Shown here: positions 1-6,663 of the stretch, piece after piece | Layout: each line of letters opens with the position of its first letter | How positions within the stretch are numbered: position 1 is the first letter of the stretch | Source of the DNA: Thermoflexales bacterium | GTDB taxonomy: Bacteria; Chloroflexota; Anaerolineae; Fen-1058 | Assembly: GCA_030834835.1 (NCBI GenBank) | Contig: JAUQXD010000126.1 | Location: 1-14,302 of the forward strand | Direction of reading: 5' to 3' | DNA: 14,302 nt | Notes under the pieces: model-generated | Seen by the model: the letters and a program-made list of their open reading frames with translations, nothing else | What the model was told of the DNA's origin: nothing | The model's database searches: none | Program-made: the position numbers and the translations under genes

Positions 1-37
1 CACCTACCCGCTGATCGCAAAGAATAACCTCTGAACC

Positions 38-2158
38 ATGCTGACGGTCTTGATCTTCTTGCCAGCGCTGTGTGTGTGGACGGGCTTTGGCTTGCTCTAC
101 CTTGTGCCGATCAAGCGCACCACGCTCAATGCCGCCACGGCCATCTTCCTAAGCCTGGTCAGCGGTGTGCTGCTGTTGGGCTGGGTGGCGACTGTGGCGA
201 CAGAATTGGGTGTCTTTCGCGGGGAAGCCATCGTGGTGCTGGGCATCCTCGTCGGAGCCGCCGGCGCGTGGCAAGCCAGGCAACACGGCCTGAAGGTGCA
301 GTTGGAACGGACGCCGCATCTGGAAGCCGCATTCTTGCTCGCGTTGATCGGCCTGATGAGCGCACTGTACTTTCGCCCGCACGAGTTTATCTTTGGCGGC
401 GCAGACGCAGGCGTGTACATCAACCTGGGGGCCACGATCAGCCGATCGGGCGGGCTGATACTGGACAATCCCGATTTGGCGGCGCTGCCGCCCGACGATA
501 TCGATCTCTTATTCCGGCCACAGCCCCCGAATCAACTGCCGCGCTATTACCACTTGCCCGGCTTCTACATCGCCGACGACAACGCCAGTCAAATCACGCC
601 ACAGTTTTATCCGCTGCACCCGGTGTGGCTGGCGGTGGCTTATGGCCTGCGCGGGTTGGCGGGCAGCCTGAACCTGACGCCATTGTGGGGGCTGCTAGGC
701 GTGCTGGCCGTGTACTTTGCCGTGCGCGAGGCATTTGGGCGTGCACGATTGGCGGCATTAGCGGCTGGCCTGCTGGCCATCACCTCAACGCAGATCTGGT
801 TTGCGCGGTATTCCACGTCTGAGACGTTGACGCAGTTTCTGTTGTTTGCCGGTCTGTACGGGCTGGCGCGACACGCGCGCACGCGTGAAGCCTGGGCGGC
901 GGTACTGGCCGGCGTGGCGCTGGGCCAGGTCATGCTGGTGCGCATCGATATGTACTTTTTGTTAGCTGTGCCGCTGATCTACGCCGCGTACTTGCGGCTG
1001 CGCCGCCAACTCGATCGGCGTTACTGGCTGTTTGCCGGGCCGCTGCTGGCGCTAACGGCTCACTCGCTCATACACGCTGTGTGGCAAAGTTGGCCGTACT
1101 TTTATAACACCTATTTCAGCGGTCTTAAACCGCCGATCCCCATACCGATCTTGATCGGCGGCGCAATCGTGGCCGTAGTGGCCTTCCTCGCGCTCGATCG
1201 ATGGGTGGCCGCCCGAGAGAACACGGGGGGCCGATCGGACTGGGCAGCCCGCGTGGAGCCATGGTGGCGCACAGCGTTGACGTTGGCGGCGATTGGTCTG
1301 GTGCTATTAGCCGCGTATGCGTATTTCATCCGGCCGTTGAGCGCCGATCCGACTAAGCAGTCCAACTACTGGTATGCCGACAGCACCATCCCCGACGTTG
1401 AGCCGCTGAACATGGTGCGGTTGGGCTGGTATCTCTCACCATTAGGACTGCTGCTCAGCGTCATCGGCTGCGCGCTGCTGGTGCGTGAGCGCACTTCGGA
1501 GCGGACGTGGGCGCTGCTGGGTGTGGGCCTGTTTTTCACATTGCTCTACACCTACAAAACGTATAACAATCCACATCACATCTACGTCATGCGGCGCTAT
1601 GTGCCGGCGGTGTTTCCCATGCTGGCGTTGGGCGCGGCCTATGCATTGGATCGATTGGCGGATTGGAACCCGATCGGGCGCGTGAGTGCGATCGGGCTGA
1701 GCATTATCATGATCACGTTGTTGATCGACGCGGGCCGTGTGTCGAATGCGCAGATCGATTATGCGGGCGGGCTGGATCAATATCGCGCCTTCTCCGCCCA
1801 GATTCCGCCGGACGCGATCGTGCTGTTTGACGATCGCGGTGTGGTGGGCGTGACGGCGCTGTTTGGCACGCCGCTGGCGTATCTGGATGGGCACACCGTG
1901 CTGGATATGCAAGAAGATCAGTTGGATGCGGAACGATTAGGTGCATTGGTAAAGGGCTGGCTGACCGCAGGTCGCACGGTTATGATTGTGAGCGGACCGC
2001 AGGCGTCCAATCAATTGTGCGCGCGCTGGCAGTGCCGCCCGTCAGGCGCGATGCGATTTGAGTGGCCGCAGTTGGAGTCTTCATATGAGCATTTTCCGGC
2101 GACGGTGGTGCACCCAATATACAATTTAGAGTTGGCAACCGTCGAAGCCGCGCGATAA
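38..2158 (+). CDS. Polytopic membrane protein, GT-C-type (GT39/ArnT-like) glycosyltransferase
   Basis: This 706-residue protein has some 14-17 hydrophobic segments between residues 2 and 566, followed by a soluble C-terminal domain (about 567-706). After the fourth segment a long loop (about 113-190) carries GGADAGVYINLG, with Asp123 placed where GT-C enzymes keep a catalytic acid in the first external loop. QFYPLHPVW (189-197) and the late HHIYVMRRYVPA (513-524) also resemble GT39-type proteins. Such enzymes use polyprenyl-phosphate sugars and act on the outer side of the cytoplasmic membrane; that role is inferred from topology and these motifs. No Shine-Dalgarno sequence precedes the ATG. 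A possible upstream reading frame stops at 32-34, only three bases before it, so coupling to an upstream gene is likely. Alternatives are a membrane protein of unknown function or an O-antigen-type polymerase. The gene is confident; the exact function is moderate. Confidence 0.85.
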   Translation: MLTVLIFLPALCVWTGFGLLYLVPIKRTTLNAATAIFLSLVSGVLLLGWVATVATELGVFRGEAIVVLGILVGAAGAWQARQHGLKVQLERTPHLEAAFLLALIGLMSALYFRPHEFIFGGADAGVYINLGATISRSGGLILDNPDLAALPPDDIDLLFRPQPPNQLPRYYHLPGFYIADDNASQITPQFYPLHPVWLAVAYGLRGLAGSLNLTPLWGLLGVLAVYFAVREAFGRARLAALAAGLLAITSTQIWFARYSTSETLTQFLLFAGLYGLARHARTREAWAAVLAGVALGQVMLVRIDMYFLLAVPLIYAAYLRLRRQLDRRYWLFAGPLLALTAHSLIHAVWQSWPYFYNTYFSGLKPPIPIPILIGGAIVAVVAFLALDRWVAARENTGGRSDWAARVEPWWRTALTLAAIGLVLLAAYAYFIRPLSADPTKQSNYWYADSTIPDVEPLNMVRLGWYLSPLGLLLSVIGCALLVRERTSERTWALLGVGLFFTLLYTYKTYNNPHHIYVMRRYVPAVFPMLALGAAYALDRLADWNPIGRVSAIGLSIIMITLLIDAGRVSNAQIDYAGGLDQYRAFSAQIPPDAIVLFDDRGVVGVTALFGTPLAYLDGHTVLDMQEDQLDAERLGALVKGWLTAGRTVMIVSGPQASNQLCARWQCRPSGAMRFEWPQLESSYEHFPATVVHPIYNLELATVEAAR

Positions 2159-2160
2159 GT

Positions 2161-2166
2161 TATAAT
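2161..2166 (+). promoter_or_regulatory. Possible -10 box (TATAAT) before the first methyltransferase gene
   Basis: A perfect TATAAT lies three bases after the stop codon of the membrane protein gene and 32 bases before the next ATG. No good -35 box stands at 16-18 bp; the nearest candidate, TTGGCA at 2132-2137, is 23 bp away, which is too far for a normal sigma70 promoter. It may be a weak internal promoter or chance. Confidence 0.35.
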
Positions 2167-2187
2167 CGAGTCCTGCAAATTTCCTTT

Positions 2188-2191
2188 GGAG
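2188..2191 (+). promoter_or_regulatory. Ribosome binding site GGAG for the gene at 2199
   Basis: GGAG lies seven bases upstream of the ATG at 2199, which supports that start codon over later in-frame ones. Confidence 0.7.
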
Positions 2192-2198
2192 TATAACC

Positions 2199-3083
2199 AT
2201 GTCAACGACCACATTCGAGCTGCAAGATGTCGAGCGGGTGCGTGACTACCTGTTACACAGTTTTTCCGATCCGTCGGCAACGGAAGAGTTCTCGACTTAT
2301 GTGAGGGTCGCTTTGCCGCGCTTCCTCGTCACGATGGAGCACCTGCCGCAAGAGTCGGGTCGCGTGCTAGAAATTGGCTCGACGCCATTCTTTCTAACGT
2401 TGCTCATGAAACGTTTTCGGCCCTATCAACTGGAGTTATCGAACTTCTTTGGTACGGACGTCATGGACAGCAGCGTGATCCATGAGGCCTTCATTGATAA
2501 TCCAGCCTATGGTGAGCAACACCATTTGTCGTACCGCCAGTTCAATATTGAACGGCAAGTGTTTCCATATGAAACTGGCAGTCTGGACGGTGTCGTGTTC
2601 TGCGAAGTATTAGAGCATTTAACCGCCGACCCGATGGCGGCGCTCGCCGAAATGCATCGCGTGCTGAAAACGGGCGGTTGGTTGTTAGTTACAACGCCGA
2701 ATGCCGCGTGGTATGAGAATATCGCTCAGCTATGGCGCTGTCATAACAGTTATGGTCCATATAGCGCGCATGGTCCATATGGACGTCACAACCGCGAGTA
2801 CACCGTCCCCGAACTGCACGCAATGTTAGATTCCATGGGCTTTGCCGTGGAACGGCTAGACGCGCGTGACTTGCAGCCGGGTCGCAAACTCGATCGCGTG
2901 AGCTGGGTGTTTAAGCACTTGAAGCCGGCACGCTTTCATGAAGAGGGCTTGTTCTGCCTGGCGCGGAAAACACGGCCGCTGAATTTTACGCGGCTGCCGT
3001 GGCTATACAGTCTGGGTTATAAAATGCCGCCGCCTGAACATCTGCGCCAGCAGCTGTCAGACTCTTCGCCGCACACAAACTAA
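2199..3083 (+). CDS. Class I SAM-dependent methyltransferase
   Basis: This 294-residue protein has a Rossmann-type methyltransferase core. Motif I is RVLEIGST (55-62), the acidic/core strand is VVFCEVLEHL (132-141), and LKTGGWLLVTTPNA (156-169) follows, as in the Methyltransf_11/23 group. HNREYTVPEL (197-206) is a pattern seen in methyltransferases of polysaccharide loci. It probably methylates a sugar or glycan intermediate in the cytoplasm; the acceptor cannot be read from the sequence. Motif I is slightly unusual, with STPFF in place of the common G-x-G after the first Gly. The gene is preceded by a good ribosome binding site and ends 27 bp before the next methyltransferase start. Its base composition is clearly more AT-rich than the glycosyltransferase genes, which hints at a different origin. 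Confidence 0.88.
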   Translation: MSTTTFELQDVERVRDYLLHSFSDPSATEEFSTYVRVALPRFLVTMEHLPQESGRVLEIGSTPFFLTLLMKRFRPYQLELSNFFGTDVMDSSVIHEAFIDNPAYGEQHHLSYRQFNIERQVFPYETGSLDGVVFCEVLEHLTADPMAALAEMHRVLKTGGWLLVTTPNAAWYENIAQLWRCHNSYGPYSAHGPYGRHNREYTVPELHAMLDSMGFAVERLDARDLQPGRKLDRVSWVFKHLKPARFHEEGLFCLARKTRPLNFTRLPWLYSLGYKMPPPEHLRQQLSDSSPHTN

Positions 3084-3100
3084 GTGAATGCTTACCCGAC

Positions 3101-3105
3101 AGGAG
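3101..3105 (+). promoter_or_regulatory. Strong ribosome binding site AGGAG that fixes the start at 3111
   Basis: AGGAG stands five bases before the ATG at 3111. The open frame extends upstream to a GTG at 3084, but that codon lacks such a signal, so 3111 is the preferred start. Confidence 0.8.
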
Positions 3106-3110
3106 ACCAG

Positions 3111-3782
3111 ATGAACATCAATGAGTTGAAAGCAGAAGTAGCAAAGATCAACTGGTGGCATACGATCGATCTGGGGCAGGGTATTGTTACGCCGGGCAAA
3201 GGTGACTCTGCCATGTGGCTTAAGCGGCTTGCCTTTCCCTCAGATTTGAGTGGTAAAACTTTCTTAGATATCGGCGCCTGGGACGGCTATTTTTCGTTTG
3301 CTGCCGAGCAACGGGGCGCACGCCGCGTGCTAGCCCTAGATTCTTTCGTGTGGCAGGGCAATGGCGGCGGTTCAAAAGCCGGATTTGAGTTAGCGCGCCG
3401 CGCTTTGAATTCTAAGGTTGAAGATATAGAGCTGGAAGTATTGGAGATTTCGCCTGATCGAATCGGAACTTTTGATGTAGTGTTGTTTTCGGGCGTGCTA
3501 TATCACATGCGTCATCCGCTCCTGGCCTTGGAAAAGGTGTGTAGCGTCACCAGTGACATGCTGATTCTTGAAACCCACGTAGACTTGATGTCCGCGAAAT
3601 GGCCTGCCATGCGGTTTTACCCCGCGGGCGAGTTGGCCGGTGATGGCTCTAACTGGTGGGGACCGAATCCAATTGCAGTAGAGAAGATGCTCGAAGTGGT
3701 AGGGTTCCGTACCATCAAGACCATCGGCTTATATCCTATGGATAACGAGCAAGGACGGCTGGTTATGCATGCCTGGCGTTAA
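3111..3782 (+). CDS. CmoB-like (DUF1698-type) SAM-dependent methyltransferase
   Basis: Starting at ATG 3111 gives 223 residues. The N-terminal stretch INWWHTIDLGQGIVTPGKGD (13-32) followed by LSGKTFLDIGAWDGYFSF (46-63, motif I) is the arrangement of the CmoB/DUF1698 group, and FDVVLFSGVLYHMRHPLLAL (121-140) matches the core of that group. CmoB itself is a tRNA wobble-uridine carboxymethyltransferase of roughly 320 residues; this protein is about 100 residues shorter and sits in a glycan locus, so a sugar or small-molecule substrate is more likely. The C-terminal part contains NWWGPNP (181-187), which fits the substrate-facing insert of such short homologues. Spacing to its neighbours is 27 bp and 24 bp, consistent with one transcript. 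Local GC is low (about 40-50% in sampled 60-base stretches). Confidence 0.87.
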   Translation: MNINELKAEVAKINWWHTIDLGQGIVTPGKGDSAMWLKRLAFPSDLSGKTFLDIGAWDGYFSFAAEQRGARRVLALDSFVWQGNGGGSKAGFELARRALNSKVEDIELEVLEISPDRIGTFDVVLFSGVLYHMRHPLLALEKVCSVTSDMLILETHVDLMSAKWPAMRFYPAGELAGDGSNWWGPNPIAVEKMLEVVGFRTIKTIGLYPMDNEQGRLVMHAWR

Positions 3783-3794
3783 GCCGGCGCAATT

Positions 3795-3798
3795 GGAG
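3795..3798 (+). promoter_or_regulatory. Ribosome binding site GGAG supporting a TTG start
   Basis: GGAG lies eight bases upstream of TTG 3807. No ATG exists near the N-terminus in this frame, so this site decides the non-standard start. Confidence 0.65.
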
Positions 3799-3806
3799 CA
3801 AACAAC

Positions 3807-4301
3807 TTGAGCCACGACTACAGGCCTGAGGTCATCAAGCTTCATGATCCTGACATTGACGCCGAAGCCATCATGCGCGAGATTCGGACGCGCATTCAAC
3901 AGCGGCGGGCGCAGGCCGAGGCGCAAGGGCTGGATTTCGATGCGCTGGCCGAAGGCCGGTTTACGCCCGATCGACCCACGCGCTTCAACGCCGAGTTGTA
4001 TTATGAGCTGCGCCGCTTGAGCGTGAGCGGCGAACAGATTGGCGTGGGCTTGTCGCTGACGACCTCGCGTGCGCCGTTGATCGGTGCACTGGTGCAGCGC
4101 GTGCGGCTGGCGTTACACCAATTGGTGATCTACTACGTCAACATGCTGGCGCGACAGCAGTCGCGGGTGAATGCCTATGACGTGCGCGCGTGGTCGGTGT
4201 TGATGGCCGACCTGGAAGCGAAGGCGGCCGAGATTGAGTCACTGCGCCGCGAAGTGACCGAACTGCACGCGCGGCTCGACAAGTTGGAACGCGGGCCATG
4301 A
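3807..4301 (+). CDS. Small coiled-coil protein of a glycan locus, function unknown
   Basis: This 164-residue soluble protein starts with TTG behind a good GGAG. Its N-terminus, DPDIDAEAIMREIRTRIQQR (14-33), resembles a short helical segment that I recall at the N-terminus of larger methyltransferases and glycosyltransferases from polysaccharide loci. The middle has RFNAELYYELRRLS (59-72) and an amphipathic stretch LIGALVQRVRLALHQLVIYY (91-110) that could lie on a membrane surface. The C-terminal part (about 130-162) is a heptad-like coiled coil with L136, I143, V150, L153, L157 and L160 in core positions. There is no signal peptide and no catalytic motif. Its stop overlaps the start of the next glycosyltransferase (ATGA, 4298-4301), so the two are probably made together. 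A scaffold or partner of that enzyme is inference only. Confidence 0.8.
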   Translation: MSHDYRPEVIKLHDPDIDAEAIMREIRTRIQQRRAQAEAQGLDFDALAEGRFTPDRPTRFNAELYYELRRLSVSGEQIGVGLSLTTSRAPLIGALVQRVRLALHQLVIYYVNMLARQQSRVNAYDVRAWSVLMADLEAKAAEIESLRREVTELHARLDKLERGP

Positions 4302-5476
4302 AACTGGCCATCATCGTGGCGCGCTACGGGCGCGAAGTGCTGGGCGGCGCCGAGACGCTGGCGCGCGAACTGGCGACTCATTTACCTCGCCCGGAATTTG
4401 AAGTTGACGTCTTGACCACGTGCGCGATCAACCTGGACACGTGGCGCAATGAACTGCCGGAGGGCGCGGCCACACTCGACGGCGTGCCAGTGCGGCGTTT
4501 CCCGATCGATCATCGTTTTCGTGACGCGGCGCGCTTTCGCCAGCTGCAATTTCAGTTTGGCACCCAGCAGCCGGCTTCGCGCGACGATGAAGATGCCTGG
4601 ATCGAACACAGCGCGCACAGCCCCGCTTTATATGCCTACCTCGCGCAACACGGCCCCGAATACGATTATCTGATCTTTGTGCCGTATCTGTTTGGCCCCA
4701 CGTTATATGGCACGTCGCTCTGGCCAGAGCGCAGTGTGATCTGGCCGTGCCTGCACGACGAACCGTTTGCGCGCTTTCTGCAGGTAAAATTGATGCTGGA
4801 AGCGTGCCGCGGCCTGTTGTTCATCACCGAGCCGGAACGGCAGTTGGCGTTAAGGCAGCTGGGTATTCGACAGCCGCGCGCCGAGGTCGTTGGCCTGGGC
4901 GTGGACGACTTCACCGGACGAGCCGAACGATTCAGGCAGAAGTTTGGCATCAGCGAGCCGTTTATGCTGTACGCGGGCCGCTTCGATAGCACGAAGAATT
5001 TGCTGGAACTCTTTAATTTCTTTAGTGACTATCAACATCAGCAACCGAGCGATCTGAAGTTGGTGCTGCTGGGCGGCGGACCGTTAACGCCGCCCGCCCG
5101 ATCGGACATCGCGACGTTGGGATTCGTGAGTGATGAGGATAAATGCGATGCATTCGCGGCGGCGACCGTCGTATGTCAGCCGTCGCTGTGGGAGAGTTTT
5201 TCGATCGTGTTGATGGAAGCGTGGCTGGCAGGCAAGCCGGTGCTGGTACACGGCGATTGCGATGTGACGCGCGATCACGTGCGACGCAGCCACGGCGGTT
5301 TATATTACGCCACATTTGATGAATTCGCGGGCGCACTCGATTGGCTGTTGTCACATCCTGTAGGACGTGCGCAGCTCGGGCAGCAGGGGCGCGCGTACGT
5401 GCGGCGCGAGTACGCGTGGCCCAGCGTGATCGATCGCTTCCGGCAAGCTTTGCGAGCCTGGCAGGCTGAACCATGA
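4298..5476 (+). CDS. GT4-family (GT-B fold) glycosyltransferase
   Basis: This 392-residue protein shows the typical two-domain GT-B pattern. The N-terminal strand and glycine loop are LAIIVARYGREVLGGAET (3-20). The C-terminal domain begins at MLYAGRFDSTKNL (223-235), where Arg228 and Lys233 are the usual donor-phosphate contacts, followed by LVLLGGG (255-261). The retaining GT4 signature EX7E is intact: Glu299 and Glu307 in WESFSIVLMEAW. It should transfer a sugar from a nucleotide-sugar donor to a lipid-linked glycan on the cytoplasmic side; which sugar cannot be told. It overlaps both neighbours by four bases (ATGA), so it belongs to a coupled trio with the coiled-coil protein upstream and another glycosyltransferase downstream. 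Confidence 0.92.
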   Translation: MKLAIIVARYGREVLGGAETLARELATHLPRPEFEVDVLTTCAINLDTWRNELPEGAATLDGVPVRRFPIDHRFRDAARFRQLQFQFGTQQPASRDDEDAWIEHSAHSPALYAYLAQHGPEYDYLIFVPYLFGPTLYGTSLWPERSVIWPCLHDEPFARFLQVKLMLEACRGLLFITEPERQLALRQLGIRQPRAEVVGLGVDDFTGRAERFRQKFGISEPFMLYAGRFDSTKNLLELFNFFSDYQHQQPSDLKLVLLGGGPLTPPARSDIATLGFVSDEDKCDAFAAATVVCQPSLWESFSIVLMEAWLAGKPVLVHGDCDVTRDHVRRSHGGLYYATFDEFAGALDWLLSHPVGRAQLGQQGRAYVRREYAWPSVIDRFRQALRAWQAEP

Positions 5477-6552
5477 AGCGCGGCGTAATCCATCAAATCA
5501 TGCCGGCGTTTTTGTACGCGGACGCGCTGGGCAATCAGGCCGATCGTATCCGGGCGCAGCTGCGGCAGTGGGGGTACGAGTCGCAAATCTACACACAGAT
5601 TCGCGATCAACGCTGGGCCGATCCCGGGCTGGAGTTTGCCCGGTATCGCAGTCGGGCCGATCAAGTCGTCATCTTTCACTACAGCATCGGTTCGTCGTTG
5701 ACGGCGCACGTGCTAAAATTGCCCGACCGGATCGTGCCGTATTATCACAACGTGACACCGCCGGAATTTTTGCGCGGGTATAATCCAGAGTTGGCGCGGC
5801 TGCTCGATCAGGGTCAGCGCGAGTTGGAGTTGTTCAGGGGGGCGCCCTATGCGCTGGCCGCCTCGGAATATAATCGGCAGGAGATGCTGGCCCGCGGCCT
5901 TGCGCGAGTGGATGTGCTGCCGTACTTTGTGACTTTTGACGCCCTGCGCGCCTCGGCGCAGAGTCCGATCGGGCGGGCAGTGACCCAACGGTACGCTCCA
6001 AACCGGGTCAATGTGTTATTCGTGGGTCGGTTGGTGCCGAATAAACGTCAGGATGATCTGGTACGGGTGATCAATTATTTTCAACGCCTGATCGATCCAG
6101 ACGCGCGCCTGTTGCTGGTGGGCGGCGAGGCCAACGCACCGGGGTATCGGCTGGAACTGCAGACATTGATTGATGTGTTGGGCGTGCAGAACGTCGAGCT
6201 GGCCGGGTCGGTCGGACCGCGCGAAGGGCTGGGTGGCTATTATCGAGCCGCGACCGCGTTTGTCTGCCTGAGCGAACACGAAGGCTTCTGTGTGCCGTTG
6301 CTGGAAGCGATGGCGTTTGACGTGCCGGTGATCGCGTTCAAGTCGACGGGGGTGCCCTATGCATTGGGCAATGCGGGGCTGCAATTGGCCGACAAGCGGT
6401 ACGACGTGGTGAGTGAAGCGATCGAGTTAGTACACACTGATCGGACTGTGCGAGCGCGCTTAATCGAAATTCAGCGGCAGCGGCTGGGTGATTTCAGCCA
6501 TGTACACGTGGCGGCGCACTTGCGCGCGTGCCTGCCGAACATGCGGATTTAG
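5473..6552 (+). CDS. GT4-family glycosyltransferase
   Basis: This 359-residue protein starts in an ATGA overlap with the previous gene. The N-terminal acceptor domain includes FHYSIGS (68-74) and YYHNVTPPEF (90-99), patterns common in mannosyl- or rhamnosyl-type GT4 enzymes. The donor domain starts at VLFVGRLVPNKRQDDL (181-196), with Arg186 and Lys191, and continues with LLLVGG (213-218). EX7E is intact, with Glu270 and Glu278 in EHEGFCVPLLEAMAFDVPVI. It most likely adds one sugar of the repeat unit in the cytoplasm. The gene is the last of the first tightly coupled group; 111 bp without a gene follow. No membrane segment or signal peptide is visible. Family assignment is firm; donor and acceptor are unknown. 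Confidence 0.92.
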   Translation: MKRGVIHQIMPAFLYADALGNQADRIRAQLRQWGYESQIYTQIRDQRWADPGLEFARYRSRADQVVIFHYSIGSSLTAHVLKLPDRIVPYYHNVTPPEFLRGYNPELARLLDQGQRELELFRGAPYALAASEYNRQEMLARGLARVDVLPYFVTFDALRASAQSPIGRAVTQRYAPNRVNVLFVGRLVPNKRQDDLVRVINYFQRLIDPDARLLLVGGEANAPGYRLELQTLIDVLGVQNVELAGSVGPREGLGGYYRAATAFVCLSEHEGFCVPLLEAMAFDVPVIAFKSTGVPYALGNAGLQLADKRYDVVSEAIELVHTDRTVRARLIEIQRQRLGDFSHVHVAAHLRACLPNMRI

Positions 6553-6652
6553 TGACAATTGTGTTGGCGCAACGTTGGGCGTGTGTTGGTTTTTCGTGCG
6601 AAAGAGGGGTTTCAGTACCTTTAGGCTATAGGTTGTCTGGTTGGGATTTCTT

Positions 6653-6658
6653 ACAATA
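6653..6658 (+). promoter_or_regulatory. Possible -10 box (TACAAT) for a leaderless transcript
   Basis: TACAAT ends five bases before the ATG at 6664. RNA synthesis normally begins 6-7 bases past the -10 box, which would place the first base at or next to the A of the ATG. The only purine-rich ribosome-binding-like stretch (AGAGG, 6658-6662) is one base from the ATG, too close to work normally. No convincing -35 box is present (TTGTCT at 6633-6638 is only 14 bp away). Confidence 0.3.
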
Positions 6659-6663
6659 GAGGC

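Noticed and set aside
1..34. Tail of an upstream gene ending in TGA at 32-34 (or TAA at 25-27)
   Set aside because: Two frames end here within a few codons and about ten residues are too few to choose between them or to recognise a protein.
2773..2784. Perfect 12-base palindrome GTCCATATGGAC and nearby direct repeat
   Set aside because: It lies inside conserved coding sequence and encodes a GPYxxHGPY stretch; nothing suggests regulation.
6553..6663. Intrinsic terminator in the gap after 6552
   Set aside because: Only a four-base CAAC/GTTG pairing before a short T run (about 6570-6594) is present, too weak to support a terminator.
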